A stretch of 64,000 nucleotides of DNA from Bosea sp. BIWAKO-01 (GTDB lineage: Bacteria; Pseudomonadota; Alphaproteobacteria; Rhizobiales; Beijerinckiaceae). Numbering within the stretch: the stretch's first letter is position 1; every line of letters begins with the position of its first letter. Below, in pieces: positions 44,462-52,953 of the stretch. Both the position numbers and the translations under genes were made by a program. The stretch lies in the NCBI RefSeq assembly GCF_001748145.1, contig NZ_BCQA01000001.1, positions 992,001-1,056,000 of the forward strand, read 5' to 3'. The notes beneath the pieces are model-generated. The model did no database searches. It worked only from the letters and a program-made list of their open reading frames with translations, and was not told the DNA's origin.

Positions 44462-45421
44462 TCAGAAATAGCGCGCCAAGTTCCGGCGGATCCTGTCGAC
44501 CGGCGGCTCCTGGTCCGCAGGGGCCTCGAAGGCCTGACCCGTAATGGTCTCGAAGGCGCGGATATAGACCTGAGAGGTCTGCGCGATGAGCTCGTCCGGG
44601 ATTTCGGGGATCGGCTCCTTGTAGGGGTCGCAGCGTGCGGCGACCCAGTTGCGCACGAAATCCTTGTCAAAGCTCTCCGGCCGCTCTCCCGCTGCAAAGC
44701 GCGCCGGGTAGCTCTCGGCGAACCAGTAGCGGCTGCTGTCGGGGGTATGGATCTCATCGGCCAGCATGATCCGGCCCTGCCGATCGGTGCCGAACTCGTA
44801 TTTGGTATCGGCAAGGATGAGCCCGCGCTCGCGCGCGATCTCCTGCCCTCGGGCGAACAGCGCCAGCGCATAGCCGGACACCGTATCCCACTGTTCCTGC
44901 GTCAGGAGCTTGCTGCCGACGATCTCGTCCGGGGAAAGCGGCTCGTCATGGCCGCCGTCGAAGGCCTTGCTGGTCGGCGTGAGGACGGCGTGAGGAAGCG
45001 CTTCGTTGTCGCGCAGGCCATCCGGGAAGCGGATACCGTAGAGATCCCGCCTGCCCTGCTTGTACATGGTCAGCACGGACGTACTGGTCGTGCCGGCGAG
45101 ATAGCCGCGCACCACGATCTCGACGGGAAGGATATCGAGTTTCTGCCCGACGACCACATTGGGGTCCGGATATTCCAGCACATGGTTGGGGCAGATATCC
45201 GCAGTCTTCTCGAACCAGAACCGGGCCGTCTGGGTCAGCACCTGCCCTTTGAACGGGATGCAGGCGATGGCGCGATCGAAGGCGCTGAGGCGGTCCGTGG
45301 CGATCAGAATCCGGCGCCCGTCCGGCAGATCGTAATTCTCGCGGACCTTGCCCCGATAATAGTTCGGCAGCTCCGGGATGACCGCTTCGCGAATGGGCTG
45401 GATCTCGGACATGGTGGACAT
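44462..45421 (-). CDS. purC: Phosphoribosylaminoimidazole-succinocarboxamide synthase
   Basis: PurC condenses CAIR with aspartate in purine synthesis. The 319-residue product has the family segment [16 protein letters not shown] (ATP-binding), [20 protein letters not shown], and [11 protein letters not shown]. Its length and GKVRENYD pattern match the long alphaproteobacterial type. The start is uncertain: 45421 ([14 protein letters not shown]) is chosen, with ATGs at 45412 and 45445 as alternatives; none has a convincing ribosome site. It converges tail to tail with the flavin oxidoreductase gene, the stop codons two bases apart. Confidence 0.95.
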   Translation of the reverse strand: MSTMSEIQPIREAVIPELPNYYRGKVRENYDLPDGRRILIATDRLSAFDRAIACIPFKGQVLTQTARFWFEKTADICPNHVLEYPDPNVVVGQKLDILPVEIVVRGYLAGTTSTSVLTMYKQGRRDLYGIRFPDGLRDNEALPHAVLTPTSKAFDGGHDEPLSPDEIVGSKLLTQEQWDTVSGYALALFARGQEIARERGLILADTKYEFGTDRQGRIMLADEIHTPDSSRYWFAESYPARFAAGERPESFDKDFVRNWVAARCDPYKEPIPEIPDELIAQTSQVYIRAFETITGQAFEAPADQEPPVDRIRRNLARYF

Positions 45422-45578
45422 CACTTCATCAAGGCGAGGAATCATGCAGGGAGAGAAACCCCGGCGCTGCGTTCCTTGTAGCCAAGTGGATCGACCCGCA
45501 CCATTGCGCTCTCGCTGTCGCCCCTGCGCGATGCTAGGGAGCGCCATGACGAAGGGCGAGCGCCGGAGGTGAGCAGCC

Positions 45579-46067
45579 ATGTTTCAGGCACAAGCAATCG
45601 CGAGCAGCGACAAGGCCAGGTTCTATCGCGAGCTGACCTCGCAGCTTCAGGGCCTGCTGGCAGGAGAGAGCGACCCGATCGCCAACGCTGCCAATACCTC
45701 GGCACTGCTGTTCCAGATGATGCCGGATCTGAACTGGGCCGGATTCTACATCATGCGGGACGGCGAGCTCGTGCTCGGGCCGTTTCAGGGCAAGCCCGCC
45801 TGTGTCCGCATTCCCGTCGGGCGCGGCGTCTGCGGAGCGGCGGTCGCCCGCCGGCAATCCATGCTGGTGGAAGACGTCCATGCGTTTCCCGGCCATATCG
45901 CCTGCGATGCGGCCTCGCGCTCGGAACTGGTCGTGCCGCTGATCCGCGACGGTGAGGTCATCGGCGTGATCGATCTCGACAGCCCACACCCTTCCCGTTT
46001 CGACAGCGCCGACCAGGCCGGAATCGAACAGATCGCCGAGATCTATCTCGCTGCGAGCGCCCGCTAG
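45579..46067 (+). CDS. GAF-domain free methionine-(R)-sulfoxide reductase
   Basis: A 162-residue GAF protein of the fRMsr type, which reduces free methionine-R-sulfoxide using thiols. The three family cysteines are present: Cys75 (KPACVRI), Cys85 (GRGVCGAA) and Cys109 ([11 protein letters not shown]). The DLNWAGFYI and [10 protein letters not shown] segments also match. It lies divergent from purC with 157 bases between starts. Function is well supported by the cysteine pattern; expression control is unknown. Confidence 0.92.
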   Translation: MFQAQAIASSDKARFYRELTSQLQGLLAGESDPIANAANTSALLFQMMPDLNWAGFYIMRDGELVLGPFQGKPACVRIPVGRGVCGAAVARRQSMLVEDVHAFPGHIACDAASRSELVVPLIRDGEVIGVIDLDSPHPSRFDSADQAGIEQIAEIYLAASAR

Positions 46068-46118
46068 ATCGAGCCCCCTTCGACGGCCTTGCGTGTCGCC
46101 GGCCGCGAGATCAACCGA

Positions 46119-46874
46119 TCAGCAGGCAGCAACGGAGGGGCCCTCAGTGGTGTCCGGCACCGGAGGCGCGGCTCCGTGCTGCCCAGGCGCGAGTGGGTCC
46201 GGAACCGGCGTTGCCACCCATCTTGCCAGAGCCATGCGGCCGGCGTCGGTCAAGGCGTAGACGCCGCGATCGGCTCGCTCGAACCAGCCATAGACGTTGC
46301 GGTGCAGGATCTTCTGTGCGTCCGGGCATGACTGTTTGAGATCGCGCGGCCGCTGCGGGCCTGCCATCATGGCTGCCGCGCAGGCGAGCGCCTGCTGCCG
46401 GTAGGCCGTCATGATCGGTGTGCGCGAACCGCCGCCTGCCACAGGGTCTCCCTGACGCCGCTTGTGCTCCTCCACGAGCCTCGAGCGTCGCTTGGCATCC
46501 TTGCGCGGCGTCGGCGCGGCCGGGGAAACGAGGATATCGACGCGACCGCACAAAGCGACCCCGAGAAGGCCGAAACCGAGATGCCGGCACAGATTGCGAT
46601 AGCGGGAATCGCTCTCGCGTCCCTTCCCCCGCGCCGACAACCGGGCTGCAAGCCAGATCTCGTCACCGAGCTTCATCCGGTCCACGCCCTGCAGGATGAG
46701 TTCGAGATTGAAGGTCAGCTTCAACTCTCCCACCACGACGACGGCTGGATCATCGCCCTTGAGACCGACAAGGTCGCAGCGCCCGACCTCACCCTTCACG
46801 GAATAGCCCAGGCCTTCGAGGAAGTGCTTGACCGGTAGATAGAGGGACGTTTCCACGCGAAATCTCCAGTGCAT
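46119..46874 (-). CDS. DUF2161 family protein, PD-(D/E)XK nuclease-like
   Basis: A 251-residue protein matching DUF2161 of alphaproteobacteria. The N-terminal part has a PD-(D/E)XK-type constellation: Asp34 (GRCDLVGLKG), Glu50-Leu-Lys52 (VVVVGELKLTFN) and Gln62 (LILQGVDR), as in restriction-endonuclease-like phosphodiesterases. The C-terminal part (about 110-251) is basic and then Pro-rich, with a winged-helix-like stretch LTDAGRMALARWV. Biological role unknown. The ATG at 46874 (MHWRFRVETSLYLPVKHF) is chosen; the open frame to 47108 is Pro/Arg/Gly-rich and spurious. It is encoded alone, converging on the fRMsr gene. Confidence 0.83.
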   Translation of the reverse strand: MHWRFRVETSLYLPVKHFLEGLGYSVKGEVGRCDLVGLKGDDPAVVVVGELKLTFNLELILQGVDRMKLGDEIWLAARLSARGKGRESDSRYRNLCRHLGFGLLGVALCGRVDILVSPAAPTPRKDAKRRSRLVEEHKRRQGDPVAGGGSRTPIMTAYRQQALACAAAMMAGPQRPRDLKQSCPDAQKILHRNVYGWFERADRGVYALTDAGRMALARWVATPVPDPLAPGQHGAAPPVPDTTEGPSVAAC

Positions 46875-47118
46875 TCCGATGCCGGACCGTTCCGGCAAGT
46901 CCGTAACGCTGACCGCTACACCAAGGTGCAGCGGCGGTCGTTTCGGAATGGCAAACGGGAGGCAAGCCGGAAGAGATCGACGGCCAGGCGCTCTGGCCGC
47001 CGCCAACCCAATAGGCCGATGGCAACGCAAGGGGCAGCCCCCTGTCCAGGCGGCCACCCCTTGGGAGATCGTCACCGCGTCGATGCCGCAACGGGACCGA
47101 CCTGCCATGACGGCTAGA

Positions 47119-47817
47119 TCACTGCGCCAGTCGCAAGGCGCCGCGGATTTCGGACTTCGTTCCTTCGAGATCCCTTTGGAAATCGGGGTTCCGGTAGGCG
47201 AGAACCGCGATCATCGCGGCCATCTCCCGGCCCGCCTGGATGTCGCTTGGATAGTGCACGCCGCCGATCACCCGGTTCTCGCCGAATTCGACGGCGCGCG
47301 CGAAGATCGCCTCGCCCTTCTCCGGCACGATATCGGCCAACACGATCGCGGTGAGGTATGAAAACGCAGCGTGACCGCTCGGATAAGAGCCGCTGTTCGA
47401 ATATTTGGCGACCGGCTTGAGGCGCGCGTCAACAACCGGAGGCCGCTGGCGCTCCCACTTCTCCTTGCCCTGCTTGTTGAAGGCGCTCTCCGTCTTGTAG
47501 ACCTTCGTGAAGAACGCCGCCGCTTTCGGCAGTTTCTCGGCCGTGAATTCGGGGCCCATCACGTCGGCAAAGCGAAAGACGCTCTGCTCGAGATCCGCGA
47601 CCGACCGCTCGGCCTGCTCGGCTGTCCGCTTATCCTGCAGGCTCAGCATGATCTCGAGCTCCCGCCGGGTCGTGTCCGCGGATGGCGGCGGCGCCATGAA
47701 CCGGGTCGTGTCGAGTTGCTCCGGCGATACATAGAATTTGCTGCTCTGGACGTCCGCGCCGGCATAGCCAATCGCAAGAAGCGTCAGTCCGAGAGTCAGG
47801 CTCGCGAGTCTTTTCAT
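47119..47817 (-). CDS. Class A non-specific acid phosphatase (PhoN family)
   Basis: A 232-residue secreted phosphatase with a signal peptide (MKRLASLTLGLTLLAIGYAG, cleaved near AGA). The class A signature is complete: Lys118-x6-Arg125-Pro126, PSGH at 146-149, and Arg182-x5-His188-x3-Asp192, with an Asn where Ser usually precedes the Arg. His149 and His188 are the phospho-enzyme and acid residues of the family. It hydrolyses phosphate monoesters in the periplasm. The ATG at 47817 has GGGAGAC upstream. Monocistronic; a phosphate-starvation box was not found. Confidence 0.95.
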   Translation of the reverse strand: MKRLASLTLGLTLLAIGYAGADVQSSKFYVSPEQLDTTRFMAPPPSADTTRRELEIMLSLQDKRTAEQAERSVADLEQSVFRFADVMGPEFTAEKLPKAAAFFTKVYKTESAFNKQGKEKWERQRPPVVDARLKPVAKYSNSGSYPSGHAAFSYLTAIVLADIVPEKGEAIFARAVEFGENRVIGGVHYPSDIQAGREMAAMIAVLAYRNPDFQRDLEGTKSEIRGALRLAQ

Positions 47818-48184
47818 CTTGTTGTCTCCCGATATGCGTTTCTTCCCTGCTGCCGGAGGCAAGTCCGCACAGCGCCCGATGCTGATCAAGAAACACGCCA
47901 GCGACACCCGCACGGCATGACCGCAATGAAATCAGGGAGTTGTCACGATTTCGGCGCCGAGCGGCACGGGCAGCGCCAGTGAACGATGAGTAAAGCCCGT
48001 AACATCGGTCGCGAGCATGGGTCACCGAAGATACCTCCTTGCAGCGCAGCCACTGATGCAGCCGGCAGCATGAGGCGCCGGCACTCCCGGCAGAAGGACA
48101 GCAATCGGGCCCCACGTCATTCGTCGCCTCGCCCCTGGGCGAAGGCATCGACGACAACACTCGCACGAGATGAAGGTGAGTTGC
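47818..48184. other. 367-base intergenic stretch without a gene
   Basis: It lies between the leftward start of the acid phosphatase gene and the leftward end of the DUF4239 gene. It should contain the phosphatase promoter near 47850-47950. Short frames on both strands are unconvincing. No inverted repeat with a T-run was found for the end of the DUF4239 gene. Confidence 0.45.
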
Positions 48185-48979
48185 CTACCGGCTCATGGCC
48201 TCGAACACATTGCGCATCGATGTGCTTGGGATGCCGAAGAGGCCGCCATAGGGCGAGTTCAGATCAACGATCACGAACATCACGCTCGATATCGAAACCA
48301 CCCCAATCGCCAGGACGATGGCGGCCAGCAGCTTGCGAGGGACCTGCAGGCCGAAGCTGACGAAGACCAGCATCAGCCAGAACGTCAGGACGTTCGTGAA
48401 CAGCCGCGACGCCGGGTCCCGCGCATCTTCAATCACCGCCCAGCGACGTTGCTGAAGGCTCATGAAATTCGCACGGCATTCCGTAGCAAGGTTCGCATGC
48501 AACACGTCGACCGGGGCCAGGGCATTGATCTCGAGGCCGATCTGATTGACCAGCACGCTGAGAGTCGGGCTTTCCCCGTGGCGTCCCATGGTGCTGGGGT
48601 CAGGATAGGCAATGCCGGTCGGCCTTTCCTCGTCGGGCCAGGTGCTCGCGATCACCGCGGCGGTATAGCTTCGGAGATTCGCGCGGGCCTGCGCGGCCCC
48701 CGGGCCGAAATTGCGGAGGCACTGATCGAGCTGGGCCAGTTGCCCGGCATCCGCGTTCCTGTCCCGGTACGCCATGTCGAACGCGCTCTTCACGCTCGAC
48801 AGCTGCAGGCTGAGGACAAGCGCCGCAAATGTAACGAGGAGGCTCGTGATCAGCCGCAGCGCCTCCATGTTCTTTTCAGTCAGATGCTCCTCGGGCAACC
48901 GGCTCCGCAGCAGGAGGCCGAACACCGCCGCCGCGCTGAGCAGCGAGCAGAACGTGAAGGCTGAAAGCCACTCCACCAT
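48185..48979 (-). CDS. DUF4239 / bestrophin-like membrane protein
   Basis: A 264-residue protein with two N-terminal helices (about residues 5-25 and 43-63) and two C-terminal helices (about 195-215 and 220-240), a helical middle domain and a VDLNSPYGGLFGI ending. This matches DUF4239, a bestrophin-like family of unknown function. The ATG at 48979 follows AGGA. It is divergent from the M20 gene. Channel or regulatory activity is only suggested by family resemblance. Confidence 0.82.
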   Translation of the reverse strand: MVEWLSAFTFCSLLSAAAVFGLLLRSRLPEEHLTEKNMEALRLITSLLVTFAALVLSLQLSSVKSAFDMAYRDRNADAGQLAQLDQCLRNFGPGAAQARANLRSYTAAVIASTWPDEERPTGIAYPDPSTMGRHGESPTLSVLVNQIGLEINALAPVDVLHANLATECRANFMSLQQRRWAVIEDARDPASRLFTNVLTFWLMLVFVSFGLQVPRKLLAAIVLAIGVVSISSVMFVIVDLNSPYGGLFGIPSTSMRNVFEAMSR

Positions 48980-49234
48980 GACAGATCCTGCTCTCCGGGA
49001 AGCCCGCAACACGGACACATGCACTCATTTCGACCGCGAGGACGATCTGCCGCCGACACCAGCCATCGATCCAGAATGATGCGAGGATTGCAACCATACG
49101 CGGTCGCGACGCCATTCCTCCGCTTCCGCCCCCTCATGCCGCAATCGGCTTGGACAGACCCGGTCGGACCGCGCTAGTTTGCAGGACTTGGCAACCCGAT
49201 TTCTGCCAACCTTCCCTCTTTGCCCGAGGACATG

Positions 49235-50410
49235 ATGCCGAAGTCCGAACTCATCGCGGCGCTGACGCCCGAGCTCACCGCGATCCGTCGCGATTTTCAC
49301 CGCCATCCCGAACTGCTCTTCGACGTGCATCGCACGGCGGGCATCGTCGCCGAGAAGCTCAAGGCCTGGGGCGTCGACGAAGTGGTGACCGGCATTGGCC
49401 AGACCGGCGTCGTCGGCGTGATCAAGGGCAAGCGCCAGGGCTCCGGCAAGGTCATCGGCCTGCGTGCCGACATGGATGCGTTGCCGATCCACGAGGAAAC
49501 CAATCTCGAGCATCGCTCGACCGTGCCCGGCAAGATGCATGCCTGCGGTCATGACGGCCACACCACCATGCTGCTCGGCGCTGCGAAGTATCTCGCCGAG
49601 ACCCGCGATTTCGACGGTACCGCAGTCGTGATCTTCCAGCCGGCCGAAGAAGGCGGCGGCGGCGCGAAGGTGATGTGCGATGAAGGCCTGATGGAGCGCT
49701 TCGGCGTGCAGGAGGTCTACGGGCTGCACAACAAGCCTGGCATGGCGATCGGTCAATTCTGCATCCGCAAGGGCCCGCTGATGGCCGCTGCCGATCGCTT
49801 CCTGATCAAGATCGAGGGCAAGGGCGGCCATGCCGCCGCGCCGCACGACACCAAGGATCCGGTGGTTGCCGCCTGCCAGCTCGTGACCGCGCTGCAGACC
49901 GTCGCCTCGCGCAATGCCGACCCGCTCGATTCGGTCGTCGTCTCGGCGACAGCGATCAATGCCGGCGAGGCGTTCAACGTCATTCCGCAGACCGTCGAGA
50001 TCAAGGGCTCGGTCCGGACGTTGACGCCTGCCATGCGCGACCTCGCCCAGAAGCGCATCCTCGAGATCGCCGACGGGCTGGCGAAGGCGTTCGATCTCAA
50101 ATGCGAAGTCGACTACGACCGCGGCTACCCAGTGACCTTCAATCACGCCGGGCAGACGGATTTCGTGACCAGCGCCACGCGGAACGTCTTCGGCAAGGAC
50201 GCGATCGACACCGAGATCCCGCCGGTCATGGGGTCGGAGGATTTCTCCTTCATGCTCGAGGAGCGCCCCGGCGCCTATATCTTCATGGGCAATGGTGACT
50301 CGGCTGGCCTGCACCACCCGGCCTATGAGTTCAACGATGCGGCGATCCCGGTCGGCGTGACCTATTGGGCGAGCCTCGTCGAGATCGCCATGCCGCAGCG
50401 CGCAGCCTGA
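49235..50410 (+). CDS. M20 family amidohydrolase (N-acyl-amino-acid/peptide hydrolase type)
   Basis: A 391-residue M20D amidohydrolase. Visible metal-site parts are GLRADMDALPIHEETN, GKMHACGHDGHTTMLLGAAK and VVIFQPAEEGGGGAKVMCDE, the last with the catalytic Glu. Relatives include hippurate hydrolase and N-acetyl-L,L-diaminopimelate deacetylase. GAGGA at 49226-49230 favours the ATG at 49235 over the ATG at 49232. It is followed after 13 bases by the FAD oxidoreductase gene on the same strand, suggesting an operon for degradation of an amide- or acyl-linked amino acid. No signal peptide, so cytoplasmic. Confidence 0.93.
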   Translation: MPKSELIAALTPELTAIRRDFHRHPELLFDVHRTAGIVAEKLKAWGVDEVVTGIGQTGVVGVIKGKRQGSGKVIGLRADMDALPIHEETNLEHRSTVPGKMHACGHDGHTTMLLGAAKYLAETRDFDGTAVVIFQPAEEGGGGAKVMCDEGLMERFGVQEVYGLHNKPGMAIGQFCIRKGPLMAAADRFLIKIEGKGGHAAAPHDTKDPVVAACQLVTALQTVASRNADPLDSVVVSATAINAGEAFNVIPQTVEIKGSVRTLTPAMRDLAQKRILEIADGLAKAFDLKCEVDYDRGYPVTFNHAGQTDFVTSATRNVFGKDAIDTEIPPVMGSEDFSFMLEERPGAYIFMGNGDSAGLHHPAYEFNDAAIPVGVTYWASLVEIAMPQRAA

Positions 50411-50423
50411 TCGCAGGATCACG

Positions 50424-51530
50424 ATGGCCGATATCGATTGCCTCGTCATCGGGGCCGGCGTTGTCGGCCTCGCAACGGCGCGCGCCCTTGCGCTCGCCGG
50501 ACGCGAGGTCGTGATCGCAGAAGCCGCCGACGGCATCGGCACTCAGACCTCCGCCCGCAACAGCGAGGTCATCCATGCCGGGATCTACTACCCACCCGGC
50601 TCGCTCAAGGCGCAGGTCTGCGTCGAGGGCCGCAAGCAGCTTTATCGCTATCTCGGTGAGCGCGGCCTGCCGCACAAAGCCTGCGGCAAGCTGATCGTCG
50701 CGACATCTTCGGGCCAGCGCCCGGCACTGGAAACGATCGCGGCGCGTGCGAAAGCCTCGGGCGTGGATTCGCTGCGCTATCTCGACACCGCCGAGGCGCG
50801 GGCGCACGAGCCCGAGGTCGCCTGCGAGATCGCGCTGTTCTCGCCAGAGACCGGCGTGGTCGACAGCCACGCCTTCATGCTCTCGCTGCTTGGAGAATGT
50901 GAAGCGGCCGGCGGCTCGCTGGCCCTGAATACGCCAATCACCGGCTGGCGCCGCGAGGGCGAGACGTTCAGCGTCGATTTCGGCGGCGACGATCCGGCAA
51001 CCTATTCGGTCCGCAGCATCGTCAATTCTGCGGGACATGGCGCGCCGCGCCTGCTCGGCAGGCTCGACGGTTTTCCTGCCGCCCATGTGCCGAAGCAGTC
51101 TTTCGCCAAGGGCAACTACTTCGCACTGCTGGGGAAGCAGCCCTTCTCGCATCTGGTCTACCCGATCCCCGAAGCAGCCGGGCTCGGCATCCATGCCACG
51201 ATCGACATGGCCGGGCGCGTCAAGTTCGGCCCGGATGTCGAATGGGTGAATGACGATCAGGACCTGGTCGTCGACCCGACCCGGGCCGAAAAGTTCTATG
51301 CAGCGATCAGGACCTACTGGCCGGGTCTGCAGGACGGCGCGTTGGTCGCGGATTTTGCCGGTATCCGGCCGAAGCTGCATGGGCCGACCGAGCCGATGCC
51401 GGATTTCCGCATCGACGGACCGGCGGTCCATGGCGTGCCGGGGCTGGTCAACCTGCTCGGGATCGAGAGCCCGGGGCTGACCTCCTCGCTCGCGATCGCG
51501 GAGCTGGTGATCGAAAGGCTGCAGGCGTGA
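50424..51530 (+). CDS. FAD-dependent L-2-hydroxyglutarate oxidase-like protein (LhgO type)
   Basis: A 368-residue DAO-family flavoprotein. The N-terminal FAD motif GAGVVGLATARALALAGREV is complete, the RNSEVIHAGIYYPPGS segment is typical of the LhgO group, and the C-terminal GLVNLLGIESPGLTSSLAIA matches its FAD/substrate end. LhgO oxidises L-2-hydroxyglutarate to 2-oxoglutarate. It follows the M20 gene by 13 bases. The combination could serve catabolism of an imported acyl-amino acid. Substrate is by similarity only. Confidence 0.88.
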   Translation: MADIDCLVIGAGVVGLATARALALAGREVVIAEAADGIGTQTSARNSEVIHAGIYYPPGSLKAQVCVEGRKQLYRYLGERGLPHKACGKLIVATSSGQRPALETIAARAKASGVDSLRYLDTAEARAHEPEVACEIALFSPETGVVDSHAFMLSLLGECEAAGGSLALNTPITGWRREGETFSVDFGGDDPATYSVRSIVNSAGHGAPRLLGRLDGFPAAHVPKQSFAKGNYFALLGKQPFSHLVYPIPEAAGLGIHATIDMAGRVKFGPDVEWVNDDQDLVVDPTRAEKFYAAIRTYWPGLQDGALVADFAGIRPKLHGPTEPMPDFRIDGPAVHGVPGLVNLLGIESPGLTSSLAIAELVIERLQA

Positions 51531-51553
51531 CGGAGGGCGCTTGGCGCTCCGTC
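51529..51553. terminator. Possible bidirectional terminator hairpin between the LhgO-like and eda genes
   Basis: GACGGAG (51529-51535) pairs with CTCCGTC (51547-51553), with an inner GCGC pairing and a small bulge. It begins inside the LhgO-like stop codon and lies between two convergent genes. No T-run follows on either strand, so function as a terminator is weakly supported. Confidence 0.35.
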
Positions 51554-51588
51554 AGCCCTGTCACGATCGTCGGCTTGAGAGCGGACGC

Positions 51589-52233
51589 TTAACCGCGGAT
51601 CGCCTTCACGGCGTCGCGCGCTTCCCTCGCAAGCTCAGTCACGCGCGCCCAGTCGCGTTTCGCAACCGCATCCGCCGGCACGAGCCAGGATCCTCCGACG
51701 CAGATCACCTGCGGCAGGGCAAGGTAGTCGGCGAGATTGGCGAGGCTGACGCCGCCGGTCGGGCAGAATTTCAGCTGCGGGAAGGGCCCGGACAACGCCT
51801 TCAGCGCCGGCGTGCCGCCCGCCTGCTCTGCCGGGAAGAACTTGCAGGTGATCCGTCCGGCCGAGACCGCGCGCATGCAGTCGGACGCCGTCGCCACGCC
51901 AGGCAACCAGGGCAGCCCCGCCGCGCGCATCGCCTCGTCCACCGCCTCGCTGAAGCCTGGGCTGACCACAGCCTGCGCGCCCACCCGCTTGACCTCTGCG
52001 ACCTGCAAGGGCGTCACGACCGTACCGGCAACCGAAAGGATTTCCGGCACCTCGTGGGCGATCCTCTCGAGTGCGGCCAGTGCAGCAGGGCGACGCAGGG
52101 TGACCTCGATCACGTCGATGCCACCCGCAAGCAGCGCGCGGGCCAGCGGGACCGCGACCTCGGCCTCCTCGATCACGACGACCGGGACAACGCCACAGGC
52201 CTTGAGGCGTGCAATTTCGGGTTCGCCTGACAT
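51589..52233 (-). CDS. eda: 2-dehydro-3-deoxy-phosphogluconate (KDPG/KHG) aldolase
   Basis: A 214-residue class I aldolase that splits KDPG into pyruvate and glyceraldehyde 3-phosphate in the Entner-Doudoroff pathway. The Schiff-base Lys131 is in ITCKFFPAEQAGG, Glu43 in DVIEVTLRRP, and the phosphate/substrate region SVAGTVVTP is present. The ATG is 30 bases after the pgl stop codon, and the zwf-pgl-eda order on one strand suggests one operon. The dehydratase gene edd that links them is not in this window. Confidence 0.95.
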   Translation of the reverse strand: MSGEPEIARLKACGVVPVVVIEEAEVAVPLARALLAGGIDVIEVTLRRPAALAALERIAHEVPEILSVAGTVVTPLQVAEVKRVGAQAVVSPGFSEAVDEAMRAAGLPWLPGVATASDCMRAVSAGRITCKFFPAEQAGGTPALKALSGPFPQLKFCPTGGVSLANLADYLALPQVICVGGSWLVPADAVAKRDWARVTELAREARDAVKAIRG

Positions 52234-52263
52234 CGGCTCGATCTCCTCGCTTAGCGCCTTCGC

Positions 52264-52953
52264 TTAAGCCTTGGCCCAGTAAACGTCGAGCCCCTGCGGC
52301 CGTCGCAGCAGGATGCCGACCGGATAGGCCGCCGGGAGGGCCTGAGCCGTCGCCAGCGTCGTTTCCTTCTCCTTGCCGGCAATGAGCAGGGTTGCCCAAC
52401 CTGCCTTCGCGATTCGCGCGGCCGAGAGTGAGATGCGAGGTGGGAGGCCGGGCGGACGGGCTGCGACGGCGTGGATCGCGTCGTCGCTGCGCGTAGCTGC
52501 GGCGTCGCCGGGAAAGAGCGAGGCGATGTGCCCATCGGCACCCATGCCACTGACCAGGATGTCGATCGCAGGCAGGCGCGAGAGCACGGCATCGAGGCTG
52601 CGCGCTGCCGCTGCGAGATCGTCGCCGGCATTGTGGAAGGACACGAAGCTGGCCCGTTCGTCACGCAAGGGGGAGAAGGCGTCCCGGATCATGCGCTCGT
52701 TCGAGGCGGCATCGTCCGGCGCGACGAAGCGCTCGTCGGTCGGCATCAGGGTCACCTTGTCCCAGGCGAGGTCATGCGCGCCGAGTGCCGCAAGAAAACG
52801 TGCCGGCGTCGTACCGCCAGGGACCGCGAGCAACGCGTCCCCGCGGGCGGATATGGCGGCACGCAGGCGCACTGCGACAGCCTCGGCCAGCGCTTCGGAT
52901 GCGCCGGCCAGCGTCTCGAAACGATGCCAGGCGAGCGGGCCCACCGCGCTCAC
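52264..52953 (-). CDS. pgl: 6-phosphogluconolactonase
   Basis: A 229-residue lactonase that hydrolyses 6-phosphogluconolactone. The family's ALLAVPGGTTPARFLAALG, TLMPTDERFVAPDDAASNER and LVSGMGADGHIASLFPG segments are visible, so it is the bacterial DevB-type Pgl. The GTG at 52953 overlaps the zwf stop codon (GTGA), giving translational coupling; a longer frame to 53070 lies inside zwf and has no family resemblance. Confidence 0.95.
   Translation of the reverse strand: MSAVGPLAWHRFETLAGASEALAEAVAVRLRAAISARGDALLAVPGGTTPARFLAALGAHDLAWDKVTLMPTDERFVAPDDAASNERMIRDAFSPLRDERASFVSFHNAGDDLAAAARSLDAVLSRLPAIDILVSGMGADGHIASLFPGDAAATRSDDAIHAVAARPPGLPPRISLSAARIAKAGWATLLIAGKEKETTLATAQALPAAYPVGILLRRPQGLDVYWAKA

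Noticed and set aside
46874..47108. N-terminal extension of the DUF2161 frame
   Set aside because: Pro/Arg/Gly-rich residues with no family homology; the ATG at 46874 gives the expected start.
47986..48360. 124-codon plus-strand frame
   Set aside because: Overlaps the DUF4239 gene antisense and has a Ser/Arg/Pro-rich chance composition.
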